A stretch of DNA of 64,000 bases from Seleniivibrio woodruffii (GTDB lineage: Bacteria; Chrysiogenota; Deferribacteres; Deferribacterales; Geovibrionaceae): contig NZ_JAJUIS010000008.1 in NCBI RefSeq assembly GCF_029267515.1, positions 80,663 through 144,662 of the forward strand. The letters are read 5' to 3'. The translations under genes and the position numbers were made by a program. Under the pieces are notes generated by a model. It saw nothing but the letters and a program-made list of their open reading frames with translations, searched no databases and was not told where the DNA came from. Shown here one piece after another: positions 1 to 7,194 of the stretch; the stretch's first letter is position 1; each line of letters begins with the position of its first letter.

Positions 1-26
1 CGAGGGTTCGAGTCCCTTCGTCCCCG
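1..26 (+). tRNA. 3' end of a tRNA (T arm and acceptor strand only)
   Basis: The window opens inside a tRNA. Bases 2-6, TTCGAGT at 7-13 and 14-18 form a T arm with a 5-bp stem, followed by a 7-base acceptor strand (19-25) and a G discriminator. CCA is not encoded. The anticodon lies outside the window, so the isotype cannot be given. Confidence 0.8.
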
Positions 27-46
27 TCCTGTTAAAAAACCGAAAA

Positions 47-71
47 GCCTGTCTTTAAGACAGGCTTTTTT
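47..71 (+). terminator. intrinsic terminator of the tRNA gene
   Basis: Bases 47-54 and 58-65 pair perfectly (8 bp) around a 3-base loop and are followed by a run of six T. The position directly after the tRNA fits its terminator. An A run before the stem means it could also end the minus-strand toxin-antitoxin transcript. Confidence 0.85.
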
Positions 72-82
72 GTTTGTATCTA

Positions 83-478
83 TTAATCTTTAATCTCTGT
101 CCATTTTCTGAAGAAATCCGCGACGTCAGGTTTTCCCAGACTGCCTTCTGCAACCGAAAGTGCAACACGATACAGTTCATCATCGCCGGAGTTTACGACA
201 TACCCGTTAATATCTAAAAACACCATCGCAGATATTAATCCGGTACGTTTATTCCCATCAACAAACGGGTGATTTTTAGTGATGTGGTACAGATACGCTG
301 CTGCCATTTCAAAAACATCAGCATGAAGGTATTCATCTCCAAAAACAGCAACAGGCATTGCACACGCGGAATCAAGTAAATTCGCATCTCTCAATGAGCT
401 GTCACCACCGAATTTCATAATCTGTAACGAATGAAGTTTAATGACAATTTCAGGAGTCAGAAAGGATACATCCTTCAT
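83..478 (-). CDS. doc: Doc (death-on-curing) toxin, Fic/Doc fold
   Basis: This 131-residue protein has the Doc active-site motif HPFVDGNKR at residues 70-78. That is the Doc variant (GNKR) of the Fic motif rather than the AMP-transferring GNGR form. Known Doc toxins are kinases that phosphorylate EF-Tu and stop translation, and this activity is inferred here. The ATG overlaps the stop of the upstream antitoxin by four bases (ATGA), the usual coupling in a type II toxin-antitoxin operon. The pair sits next to a tRNA gene, a common landing site for mobile DNA, although no integrase is visible. The length is normal for Doc and the motif is intact, so the toxin is probably functional. Confidence 0.92.
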   Translation of the reverse strand: MKDVSFLTPEIVIKLHSLQIMKFGGDSSLRDANLLDSACAMPVAVFGDEYLHADVFEMAAAYLYHITKNHPFVDGNKRTGLISAMVFLDINGYVVNSGDDELYRVALSVAEGSLGKPDVADFFRKWTEIKD

Positions 479-702
479 TCGGCAAGCCTTCTGAACACGT
501 CACTATATTTTTCTGTAATCCTTTCGGCTGCATCCAGAATTTCTTTCTCTCTTTCATCACCCGTAACCGGAGTCAAAATGAGGGCTTTCCCATCTGTAGT
601 AATTTTAAACTGTGTCTTGGCATCTGCTCCTAAAAGTTCAAGAACCGGCTTTTCTATAACCAGAGCAAGGCTGTTGCCGTGTTTTGTGAGATTTTTTATC
701 AT
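475..702 (-). CDS. AbrB/MazE-type antitoxin partner of Doc
   Basis: This 75-residue protein has a SpoVT/AbrB (swapped-hairpin) DNA-binding domain in its first 45 residues, marked by KHGNSLALVI near the start. An acidic helical tail (about 48-75) would wrap the toxin. It lies first in a two-gene operon and overlaps doc by 4 bp. The classic P1 partner of Doc is Phd, so an AbrB partner is a different but known combination. It probably represses its own promoter, which has a short palindrome (GTATATAC) near 710-717. A GGTGA ribosome-binding site precedes the ATG. Confidence 0.85.
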   Translation of the reverse strand: MIKNLTKHGNSLALVIEKPVLELLGADAKTQFKITTDGKALILTPVTGDEREKEILDAAERITEKYSDVFRRLAE

Positions 703-732
703 AAATCACCGTATATACAATGTTATAACCGA

Positions 733-761
733 AATATAATTCCTCGCTTATTTATTGTCAA
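733..761 (-). promoter_or_regulatory. sigma-70-type promoter of the antitoxin-doc operon
   Basis: On the minus strand a perfect TTGACA (756-761) is separated by 17 bases from TATATT (733-738), about 30 bases upstream of the antitoxin start. The palindrome GTATATAC between promoter and gene is a plausible autorepression site (inference). Confidence 0.75.
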
Positions 762-780
762 TCTTCTGACCACAATTTTA

Positions 781-808
781 TTTTCACTTTTAAAATCTAT
801 GCTACAAT
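781..808 (+). promoter_or_regulatory. probable promoter of dgkA, placed so that the mRNA would be leaderless
   Basis: TACAAT at 803-808 is a good -10 element, with a weak TTTTCA at 781-786 as -35 (spacing 16). Transcription would begin near 814-815, on the ATG itself. No Shine-Dalgarno sequence lies upstream of that ATG. Confidence 0.5.
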
Positions 809-814
809 AACGTC

Positions 815-1180
815 ATGCTGAACAAACAGAAATTTCATCTTTTCAAAAACTGGGGATATGCCCTGCAAGGTCTGAAAGAGGTTTTCCTCAACGAAAGCTC
901 TTTCAAACTTGAGGTCTATGTTTTCATTGCCCTTCTGATAGGCATAATAGCCGCTCCTATCCCCGTTCTTCACAAAGGTATACTCAGCACCTCCATGCTC
1001 ATTCCCCTCGCCGCAGAGCTGGCAAACAGCGCCATAGAACGCACGGTGGATCTTGTCACCATGAGATATGACGAAAAAGCCAAGCGGGCGAAAGATGCCG
1101 GAAGTGCGCTGGTCTTCATGAGCTTCATAATCACCGGACTTATCTGGTTCTGGACAATTTTTTCACTCTTTTTTGACTAA
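815..1180 (+). CDS. dgkA: diacylglycerol kinase, small membrane type
   Basis: At 121 residues this matches bacterial DgkA, which phosphorylates diacylglycerol released during membrane-derived glycan or LPS modification. An N-terminal amphipathic region precedes three membrane segments (about 32-50, 55-72, 98-118). The catalytic block around residues 66-95 is present, with E, NSAIE, D and KDAGSA in order. The ATG at 815 is the only start that keeps the amphipathic N-terminus. It has no ribosome-binding site and lies directly behind a -10 box, so a leaderless transcript is likely. Confidence 0.93.
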   Translation: MLNKQKFHLFKNWGYALQGLKEVFLNESSFKLEVYVFIALLIGIIAAPIPVLHKGILSTSMLIPLAAELANSAIERTVDLVTMRYDEKAKRAKDAGSALVFMSFIITGLIWFWTIFSLFFD

Positions 1181-1238
1181 AATCAATTTCATCCGCAACA
1201 AACCGCCTATACTTACAAAAAACATCAGGGAGGAAACC

Positions 1239-1478
1239 ATGCACGAAGGATGCAGTGGTTCTTTTGAATCAGGAAAACAGGTGGTGGACAAACTGCGGAT
1301 GATGGGCTTTTCGGAAGGCATGATGCCCCTGCCGCTTCATATATCATGCGATAACTGCGGACAGGAATTTGAAATGTACACATTCGAAGCCAAATGTGAA
1401 TGCGGGATGGTATACGGTGTAACACCCTGCCACGCTTTCAGCGCCGAACACGTTCAGGCGGCGGGTGTAGAGTATTAA
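1239..1478 (+). CDS. small zinc-ribbon-like protein, function unknown
   Basis: The reading frame is open from 1173, but the ATG at 1239 is preceded by a strong AGGGAGGA ribosome-binding site, giving 79 residues. Two cysteine pairs (CDNC and CECG about 15 residues apart) with a further Cys-His near the C-terminus look like a small metal-binding ribbon. There is no signal peptide, so it should be cytoplasmic. It follows dgkA by about 60 bases, but its own strong ribosome-binding site gives no reason to tie it functionally to lipid metabolism. I do not recognise the family. Confidence 0.75.
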   Translation: MHEGCSGSFESGKQVVDKLRMMGFSEGMMPLPLHISCDNCGQEFEMYTFEAKCECGMVYGVTPCHAFSAEHVQAAGVEY

Positions 1479-1488
1479 GAATTAAATA

Positions 1489-1533
1489 CAGACTGCTTCG
1501 TCATTTCATTCCCGGCAGAGACGGGGCAGTCTG
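1489..1533. repeat. imperfect palindrome between convergent genes
   Basis: CAGACTGC (1489-1496) and GCAGTCTG (1526-1533) form an 8-bp perfect stem, followed on the plus strand by ATTTTATT. The GACTGC...GCAGTC ends resemble the dispersed GAGACTGC/GCAATCTC repeats found at 9.8, 17.3 and 54.4 kb, so this may be a degenerate copy. It may also serve as a terminator for the two converging genes. Confidence 0.5.
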
Positions 1534-1536
1534 ATT

Positions 1537-2187
1537 TTATTCCAGATTCTTCAAAACTTTAATTTCCCTGCCCTGCACCTCGATATACCCCTCTTCCTGC
1601 AACTTTTTAAGTATACGGGAAAAGGTTTCCGCGGTCGTACCCAGCAGAAGCGCAAGTTCCCCTTTAGGGACAGGTAGTTTAATCACTGCGGATTCTTTCT
1701 TTTTCTGGGATTTCAGCCAGTTCACAAGCCTTGCCCGCACGTCGTTAACGGTAAGACTCTCTATCAGGTTCACAAAATATTTGATACGCTTTGAAAGCGC
1801 GCCTATGAGCCGCATGGATACTTTCGGATCTTTCGAGATAACCTCTTCCAGCCTGTGCGCGTCAATTTCCAGAAGTTCGCACTCCTCCAGCGTCATAGAC
1901 GTTACGGGATATTTCAGTCCGAGCTGTAAAAGTATCTCGGCGAAAATTTCGCCTGAACGCACGAAATGGACGACAGCCTCTCTGCCCTCGTCGTTGGTGC
2001 GGAACAGCTTTATACTGCCTTTAACAAGGAAATAGACCGTGCTGCCCTCCTGCCCCTCGACAAAGAGAATACTCTTCTTCTCCGCCGTTCTGTGGCGGCA
2101 GATGGCATCAAGCACCTTAATGAGTTCCGGATCGGCGGAGCCGAAAAACCCCGCCGCAAATTGTTTGATAGCTTCCTGTTTATTCAT
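1537..2187 (-). CDS. Crp/Fnr-family transcription regulator
   Basis: The 216-residue protein has an N-terminal cyclic-nucleotide-binding-type beta barrel (about 20-130), a dimer helix (about 130-150) and a C-terminal winged helix. Its recognition helix lies near TTAETFSRILKKL (about 184-196). It lacks the N-terminal cysteine cluster of classical FNR, so a bound iron-sulfur cluster of that type is unlikely. It resembles the DNR/HcpR branch instead, and its ligand could be heme/NO, a nucleotide or something else. It is the last gene of the nap operon, 19 bp after napH. Control of nitrate or nitric-oxide metabolism is therefore a reasonable guess. Confidence 0.88.
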   Translation of the reverse strand: MNKQEAIKQFAAGFFGSADPELIKVLDAICRHRTAEKKSILFVEGQEGSTVYFLVKGSIKLFRTNDEGREAVVHFVRSGEIFAEILLQLGLKYPVTSMTLEECELLEIDAHRLEEVISKDPKVSMRLIGALSKRIKYFVNLIESLTVNDVRARLVNWLKSQKKKESAVIKLPVPKGELALLLGTTAETFSRILKKLQEEGYIEVQGREIKVLKNLE

Positions 2188-2206
2188 ACCTGCATTATAG
2201 CATAAA

Positions 2207-3007
2207 TCACTTAAATGTAAATTTCAGCGTATCTTCCTTTTTGTTGTCGGGGCAGGCGTCCACGCAGTCCCCGCAGTTGTTGCAGTGGGACGTTTCGCCC
2301 ATTGTCATCGGGTTTATCATCATTGGGCAGCTTCGAACGCAGGACATGCAGTTAGAACATTCGGTGCGGACTTTGCGAACGGTCATTCCGCGTTTCGAGC
2401 GGAAAAATGACAGAAAAGTTCCCGTCGGGCAGAAAAATCTGCACCAGAAGCGGAAATAAAATAGTTCCAGCAGAAGAAGCACCGCAACGAACACCAGTTC
2501 GAAGGTTACGTAATGGAATTTTACAAGTACCATCGCCTGAGTGGAGATTATACCCGGCGCGGATATCAGGTTCAGTATGGGCACTCCGGCAATCGCCATC
2601 AGCACCAACCCCGCGAACAGGAAAATATATCTGACCTTCGACTGTTTTATGTGAATATTTTCCGCGAATTTCGGCTTATATGCCTTCATTTTCAACTTTC
2701 TTCGCAGCCACGACATAAACTCAGCGCAGAGGTAGTACGGGCAGAACCAACTGCACCACACACGCCCAAGCAGGAGCATCAGAACAATCGGGATCACCAC
2801 AGAGCCGAGCATATATTCGTTCACTCGTCCGGCGGCTATCATAGACTGGAAAACCGCCAGCGGGTCTGCCATAGCCGCGTCGCCTATATCCATTGAAATG
2901 AACGTTCCTTTTATGAAATAAAGCTCGAAAACGTTCAGAACGGGTATGAAAAAAATGGCAAAGACCGTGAGTATCTGCGCAGTGCGCCTGTATCTTTTTA
3001 TCTTCAT
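2207..3007 (-). CDS. napH: NapH, membrane ferredoxin-type quinol dehydrogenase subunit
   Basis: This 266-residue protein has four membrane segments (about 10-30, 60-80, 112-132, 150-180). Two CxxxCP motifs lie at membrane boundaries, and two [4Fe-4S] ferredoxin motifs in the C-terminal tail (CSNCMSCVRSCP and CNNCGDCVDACP). NapH passes electrons from the quinol pool to NapG and on to the periplasmic nitrate reductase. It follows napG by 4 bp and precedes the Crp/Fnr gene. No NapC is encoded in this operon, so NapGH is probably the main quinol-oxidising route here (inference). Confidence 0.93.
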   Translation of the reverse strand: MKIKRYRRTAQILTVFAIFFIPVLNVFELYFIKGTFISMDIGDAAMADPLAVFQSMIAAGRVNEYMLGSVVIPIVLMLLLGRVWCSWFCPYYLCAEFMSWLRRKLKMKAYKPKFAENIHIKQSKVRYIFLFAGLVLMAIAGVPILNLISAPGIISTQAMVLVKFHYVTFELVFVAVLLLLELFYFRFWCRFFCPTGTFLSFFRSKRGMTVRKVRTECSNCMSCVRSCPMMINPMTMGETSHCNNCGDCVDACPDNKKEDTLKFTFK

Positions 3008-3011
3008 GGTA

Positions 3012-3767
3012 TTACCATTCCTGATCGTAGTTTTCTGTGTTGTACTCGAAATCGGGCTTAGCGTCCGACGAGTCTATCTTCTGCTTCTCCTCAAGGAGTT
3101 TTTCACCCCTGAGAGCGTCTTTGCTCTTTTTGCGCTCTTCACCGTGAACCTTTGACCGTCTGCCGAAATATCCGGTGTTCTTGTCAACCGGCATACCTTC
3201 AGGATAGATTGAAATGGCTTTTTCCGGCGTGGCGGGGCATTTTTCCGTGCAGATGCCGCATCCGGTGCATTTGTCCGTCACCACAGGGAGAATGAATTTC
3301 TCCATGACGATTGCCTCATCGGTGTAGGGGCAGACATTATAGCAGGTGCCGCAGAGCTGGGCTGTTCCCGTGGATGAAACGCCCGTCATCTCGTCCCTGT
3401 AATACAGGAAGTTAAGGCAGACGTTCTGGTTTATGACCGCTATCCCCATCCGCACCTGTTTGCCCTCGGTAAGTTTCGGGTTAAGCGCACCTGTGGGGCA
3501 TACCTTCATACAGCGCATACACAGGTAGCAGGCTTTGTTTTCGGGATAGACGTATGGCGTTCCTATCTGGAGTTTTTCAAACAGGTCGGCTCTCTCGATG
3601 GAATCGTAGGGGCAGACCTCTATGCAGCGTGCGCACCTTATGCACAGCTCCATAAAGGTCTCCTCAGTCGCCGCGCCGGGCGGGCGAAGCCTGTTCTTTT
3701 TATAATAGTTTTTAAACGGATTACTGTTAAGAAGCCCTTCGAACAGTTCCGTAAATCTGTTTCTCAT
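3012..3767 (-). CDS. napG: NapG, ferredoxin-type electron transfer protein without a visible Tat signal
   Basis: The protein has 251 residues. Four [4Fe-4S] motifs follow each other: CIRCARCIEVCP (about 42-53), CYLCMRCMKVCP, a CGTCYNVCP region and CTGCGICTEKCP. The segment LRPPGA before the first motif is typical of NapG/MauM. NapG of E. coli carries a twin-arginine signal, but this protein begins with a charged, non-hydrophobic 26-residue stretch without RR. Either it stays on the cytoplasmic side with NapH or it travels with another Tat substrate. The ATG overlaps the napD stop by 4 bp. The C-terminal 40 residues are highly charged. Confidence 0.9.
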   Translation of the reverse strand: MRNRFTELFEGLLNSNPFKNYYKKNRLRPPGAATEETFMELCIRCARCIEVCPYDSIERADLFEKLQIGTPYVYPENKACYLCMRCMKVCPTGALNPKLTEGKQVRMGIAVINQNVCLNFLYYRDEMTGVSSTGTAQLCGTCYNVCPYTDEAIVMEKFILPVVTDKCTGCGICTEKCPATPEKAISIYPEGMPVDKNTGYFGRRSKVHGEERKKSKDALRGEKLLEEKQKIDSSDAKPDFEYNTENYDQEW

Positions 3768-4075
3768 CTTTCTTCGCGCTTTCTGCTTTTAAAGAAGCCG
3801 TCCAGAGACGGAACCTTGTTCCCGGCAAGGATTTCTTCAACTTCATCCTCAAAATGGAAGATATGATGGGCTACTTCGAGAATTTCAGGAAATCCGCGCA
3901 GGTCTGCGCATATCTTCTGAAGGTGTTCCTCGTCGTCCGCTTCAATGGCTATGATTATCTGGGTTTTGTCGTCGCTTACGGCGAAAACGTCTATATTGTC
4001 GCTGAATTTCAGTATTTCTTTTGCTTTATGAAGATTTTCTGGGTTTACATACACCACGCTGCCTGAAAAAATCAT
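3764..4075 (-). CDS. napD: NapD, NapA-specific Tat chaperone
   Basis: NapD binds the Tat signal of NapA and delays export until the molybdenum cofactor is in place. The frame is open to 4126, but the ATG at 4075 has a GGAGG ribosome-binding site. It gives 103 residues that start with the typical NapD first strand (SGSVVYVNP). Starting further upstream would run through a terminator hairpin. The ferredoxin-like fold and small size fit the family. The C-terminal charged tail is longer than in E. coli NapD. The gene lies between napA and napG and overlaps napG by 4 bp. Confidence 0.9.
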   Translation of the reverse strand: MIFSGSVVYVNPENLHKAKEILKFSDNIDVFAVSDDKTQIIIAIEADDEEHLQKICADLRGFPEILEVAHHIFHFEDEVEEILAGNKVPSLDGFFKSRKREER

Positions 4076-4095
4076 GATTAATCCTCCGATTGTAT

Positions 4096-4124
4096 AAAAA
4101 AAGCGCCCCGCCGTCACGGGGCGC
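4096..4124 (-). terminator. intrinsic terminator between napA and napD
   Basis: On the minus strand an 8-bp GC-only stem (4117-4124 with 4103-4110) and a 6-base loop are followed by seven T. It sits 20 bases after the napA stop and just before the napD ribosome-binding site. It would sharply reduce read-through from napMA into napDGH and set their ratio. Confidence 0.88.
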
Positions 4125-4143
4125 AAGAGGCGTATAAACTCCC

Positions 4144-6534
4144 TTAGGAGTATTTGGAATTTATGTTGCTGATTATAAACTTCTCCGCTACGTTTTTAGG
4201 TCCTGAAACCTTTCTGATTTTAACGGCGGCAATCTTAAATTCGGGTTCGAATGAAACTTCGTCCACAGCATCGTTACAAACGAAATTTATCATGCGTATG
4301 AAAGCCTGATCATGCCACGGAACAAACAGAACGCCCGGCAGAGTGCCTGTAACGATGTGGGCAGGCATTACACATTTGCCGCGTTTGCTGGCTATCTCAA
4401 CCATATCCCCCGCTGTGATTCCCGCTTTTTTAGCATCTTCGGGGTGAATCTCAACATACGCGTTTGAGTGCGCTCTGGCTATCTCAGGAATACGCATTGT
4501 CATGGTTCCCGTGTGCCACTGCTCAATAACGCGTCCTGTTGTAAGATAGAAGGGATAGTTTGCATCCGGCACCTCTGCGGCTCCAGCATATGGACGCATG
4601 AAGATATTCGCCTTACCCTCTTTTTTAGCATCGTTATAAAAGTTTACTTTTCTTGCGGGGTCGAAGTTATGTCCGAACTTAGCCTTGAATCCTGCGTGCT
4701 CGAACATGGGGTCTTCGCCGCGGACATATCTTCTCACTGTTCCGGGTTTATCAACTGCGGGACAGGGCCACTGGAGTCCTGCCTTCTCTTTTTTCAAACG
4801 TGAATATGGCGCTCCGGCAAAAGTGTGGTCTGTGTCTTTCGTAACGTTTCTGTAGTCGTCCCAAGCCATTTCGTTCATCTTCATAATGTCGTCGCCGTTC
4901 CAGGGGATGAGTTTCTCCATGCCCATGCGTTTGGCAAGCTGGGCGGCAATCCAGATATCAGGCTTTGCCTGACCAACAGGTTCAACAGCCTTCTCAGTGA
5001 GCTGGCTTCTGCGCTCGGAGCATCCGTAAACGCCTCCCTTCTCATATATGAACGCGGCGGGCAGAACAACGTCCGCAAGCTGGGTTGTTCTTGTGGGGAA
5101 GATATCCAGCACAACCATAAAGCTGTCCTGCATACCCTTCACATACCGGTGGAGGTTGGGGAGCGACTGTGCAGGGTTAGTTGTGCAGACCAGCACCGCT
5201 TTTATGGGTTTAGACGAATCCGCCTCGCCGCCCAGTGCATCAAACATTTTCATAGTATGGAATCCGGGCTTAGGATCTATTGTTCCCGCTTCAAGCCCCC
5301 AGCATTTTTCAACATGGGCGCGCCATGCGTCGTTGGCAACGGGTTTTGTTCCGGGGAGCAGGTGAGAAAGTGCTCCGGTTTCGCGAACGCCTCCGCAGGC
5401 ATTGGGCTGACCTGTAAGTGAGAAAGAATCTGCGCCGGGTTTGCATATCTGACCTGTAATCAGGTGCAGGTTATGTATAAGGTTGTTCGCCCATGTACCC
5501 TTAACGCGCTGGTTAAGCCCCATACACCACAAAGACATGGTGGCATCGCTCTTCGCAAACCACTCAGCCGCTTTTTTAATGTTCTCCGCGGGACAGCGGG
5601 TGAGCTTTTCCACCTTTTCGAGGGTGAAATCTTTCAGAAATTCTTTATATTCGGCAATAGTTTTTTCCTCTTTGCCGTTCGTTATTCTGGTGTTCTGAGC
5701 CATGAATTTTTCATCGTACAGATTGTTGTCCAGAATGTATTTTATCATAGCGTTGAACACCGCAAGATCCGTTCCCGGATCAACGGGCAGCCAGAGGTCT
5801 GCTATCTTTGTTGTTGATGTTTTTCTGGGTTCGCAGACGATTATCTTCACATCGGGGTTGTTCAGCTTGTGGCGCATTATCCTGCGGAAAAGCACAGGGT
5901 GGCACTCGCTGGTGTTGGAACCTGTGATGAACAGACATTTTGATTTTTCAATGTCGGCATACGAACCCACAGGCTCGTCAGAACCGAAAGTCGTGATGTA
6001 TCCCGCAACTGCTGAAGCCATGCAGAGGCGTGGGTTGCCCTCTACCATGTTTGTGCGGAAACCGCCTTTAAAGAGCTTATTGAAGGTGTAGGTTTCCTCA
6101 GTCAGAGCCTGACCGGAGCCGTAATATGCAACCGAGTCCTTACCGTATTTCTGACGGTAATATTTAAACCTGTCTGCAACATAGTTAAGAGCCGCGTCCC
6201 ATGAAACCTCTTTGAATTTTCCGTCCTTCTGGCGGATCATAGGAGCTTTCAGCCTGTCGGGGTGATACATACATTTATAAGCAAGAAAACCTTTCACACA
6301 AAGGAATCCGAAGTTAGTTTTTGCGTCTGGATTACCTTTAATGGCAACAAGTTTTCCTTTTTTTACGCCGACGTATACACCGCAGCCGGTTCCGCAGAAA
6401 CGGCAGGTTCCTTTAACCCATTTGTCAACCGCCTCCGCAGCCTCAACCTGTTTAGGCAGAGCAACGCCGACAGATGCGGCGGCAGCAGCAGCCATTGATG
6501 CTTTTATAAAATTTCTTCTGGTAATGTTCATCAT
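4144..6534 (-). CDS. napA: periplasmic nitrate reductase catalytic subunit NapA
   Basis: NapA reduces nitrate to nitrite in the periplasm using a bis-MGD molybdenum centre. The 796-residue precursor has a Tat signal (RRNFIK at 6-11, then an alanine-rich stretch ending near residue 33). The [4Fe-4S] cysteines are C44, C47, C51 and C79. The likely molybdenum ligand is C171, in the NPRLCMASAV context. The molybdopterin dinucleotide-binding domain fills about 665-780. The length is close to other NapA proteins. It lies 14 bases after the tetraheme NapM, its probable electron donor, and before napD. Two ATG codons are adjacent and either could start translation. Formate dehydrogenase and assimilatory reductases are related, but the napM/D/G/H context decides. 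Confidence 0.96.
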   Translation of the reverse strand: MMNITRRNFIKASMAAAAAASVGVALPKQVEAAEAVDKWVKGTCRFCGTGCGVYVGVKKGKLVAIKGNPDAKTNFGFLCVKGFLAYKCMYHPDRLKAPMIRQKDGKFKEVSWDAALNYVADRFKYYRQKYGKDSVAYYGSGQALTEETYTFNKLFKGGFRTNMVEGNPRLCMASAVAGYITTFGSDEPVGSYADIEKSKCLFITGSNTSECHPVLFRRIMRHKLNNPDVKIIVCEPRKTSTTKIADLWLPVDPGTDLAVFNAMIKYILDNNLYDEKFMAQNTRITNGKEEKTIAEYKEFLKDFTLEKVEKLTRCPAENIKKAAEWFAKSDATMSLWCMGLNQRVKGTWANNLIHNLHLITGQICKPGADSFSLTGQPNACGGVRETGALSHLLPGTKPVANDAWRAHVEKCWGLEAGTIDPKPGFHTMKMFDALGGEADSSKPIKAVLVCTTNPAQSLPNLHRYVKGMQDSFMVVLDIFPTRTTQLADVVLPAAFIYEKGGVYGCSERRSQLTEKAVEPVGQAKPDIWIAAQLAKRMGMEKLIPWNGDDIMKMNEMAWDDYRNVTKDTDHTFAGAPYSRLKKEKAGLQWPCPAVDKPGTVRRYVRGEDPMFEHAGFKAKFGHNFDPARKVNFYNDAKKEGKANIFMRPYAGAAEVPDANYPFYLTTGRVIEQWHTGTMTMRIPEIARAHSNAYVEIHPEDAKKAGITAGDMVEIASKRGKCVMPAHIVTGTLPGVLFVPWHDQAFIRMINFVCNDAVDEVSFEPEFKIAAVKIRKVSGPKNVAEKFIISNINSKYS

Positions 6535-6548
6535 ATCGCAATCCTTCC

Positions 6549-6926
6549 TTACTTAACGTCTGTGGGAGTGTATCCCGGCTTGTGTGTCAGAAAAGTATGT
6601 GCCTTGTGGCAGGTGATGCAGGTTACTTTCGGCGCAGTGTTGTTCTCCGCCTCGTGGTCGTGGCAGCCTATGCAGGTAAGCTGATCGGGAGTCTTTTTAA
6701 AATTCTTTTCGTCGCCGTGGCAAACCTGACACTTAACGCCGACGAAACCGTGAGCGCTCTGTTCCCACTGCTGATACACTTCGGGAGTAACGTCCATATG
6801 ACACTCGATACAGTCAGCGGTGCCCATTTTTTCAGGGTGCCCTTTAGCCTTGGAACTTTTTGCCGACGCCGCGCCGAATGCGACGAGCGAAAGCAACAAA
6901 ATAAAAACAGCCAGTCTCTTGCCCAT
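6549..6926 (-). CDS. napM: NapM-type tetraheme periplasmic cytochrome c
   Basis: The frame opens at 6944, but the ATG at 6926 follows a GGAGG ribosome-binding site and gives 125 residues. A Sec signal peptide covers about 1-22. Four heme-binding motifs are visible: CIECH, CQVCH, CIGCH and CITCH. NapM replaces the NapB/NapC pair as electron carrier to NapA in napCMADGH-type operons such as that of Desulfovibrio. It is the first gene of the operon, 14 bases before napA. No napB or napC is present nearby, which fits this role. Confidence 0.9.
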   Translation of the reverse strand: MGKRLAVFILLLSLVAFGAASAKSSKAKGHPEKMGTADCIECHMDVTPEVYQQWEQSAHGFVGVKCQVCHGDEKNFKKTPDQLTCIGCHDHEAENNTAPKVTCITCHKAHTFLTHKPGYTPTDVK

Positions 6927-6953
6927 AAAGTACCTCCGGTTCACAAAAATTAG

Positions 6954-7014
6954 CGTTTCCGGCGCGACTCAAACCGCACAGGGTGCGGCAGTTGGGGTAA
7001 GTCCGTCGGAAACG
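6954..7014 (-). promoter_or_regulatory. strongly folded leader of the nap operon, possible cis-regulatory RNA
   Basis: Three nested helices are visible: an 8-bp outer stem (6954-6961 with 7007-7014), GACT/AGTC (6966-6969 with 7000-7003) and a 6-bp hairpin with a 3-base loop (6974-6979 with 6983-6988). The block ends 28 bases before napM. No T run follows, so it is not a simple terminator. I cannot match it to a riboswitch class I know. Confidence 0.5.
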
Positions 7015-7139
7015 GTTTAACGTTGCGCTATTTCTCCTTTAAGCCTAGCGCTATTTTTGTAAATGAGAGATTAAGGTTGTAAGCATACTGTAAATTATGT
7101 AAATAGACCCTCCGCCCGTTATTTCATCACTTTGATTTA

Positions 7140-7168
7140 TTGATTATGCCGGCGCGCGGGGGTATAGT
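7140..7168 (+). promoter_or_regulatory. sigma-70-type promoter of the FAD oxidoreductase gene
   Basis: TTGATT (7140-7145) and TATAGT (7163-7168) are 17 bases apart, 26 bases upstream of the ATG. Confidence 0.6.
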
Positions 7169-7194
7169 GAATTATAAAACACCCGGAGGGAGTT

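Noticed and set aside
1173..1238. Upstream extension of the small zinc-ribbon protein
   Set aside because: The extension overlaps dgkA and lacks a ribosome-binding site; the ATG at 1239 has a strong one.
4881..5421. Long plus-strand reading frames within napA
   Set aside because: They are frames antisense to napA with no family similarity or ribosome-binding sites.
7021..7139. FNR/HcpR box upstream of nap
   Set aside because: TTGAT- and TTGTAA-like half-sites occur but none forms the required inverted pair.
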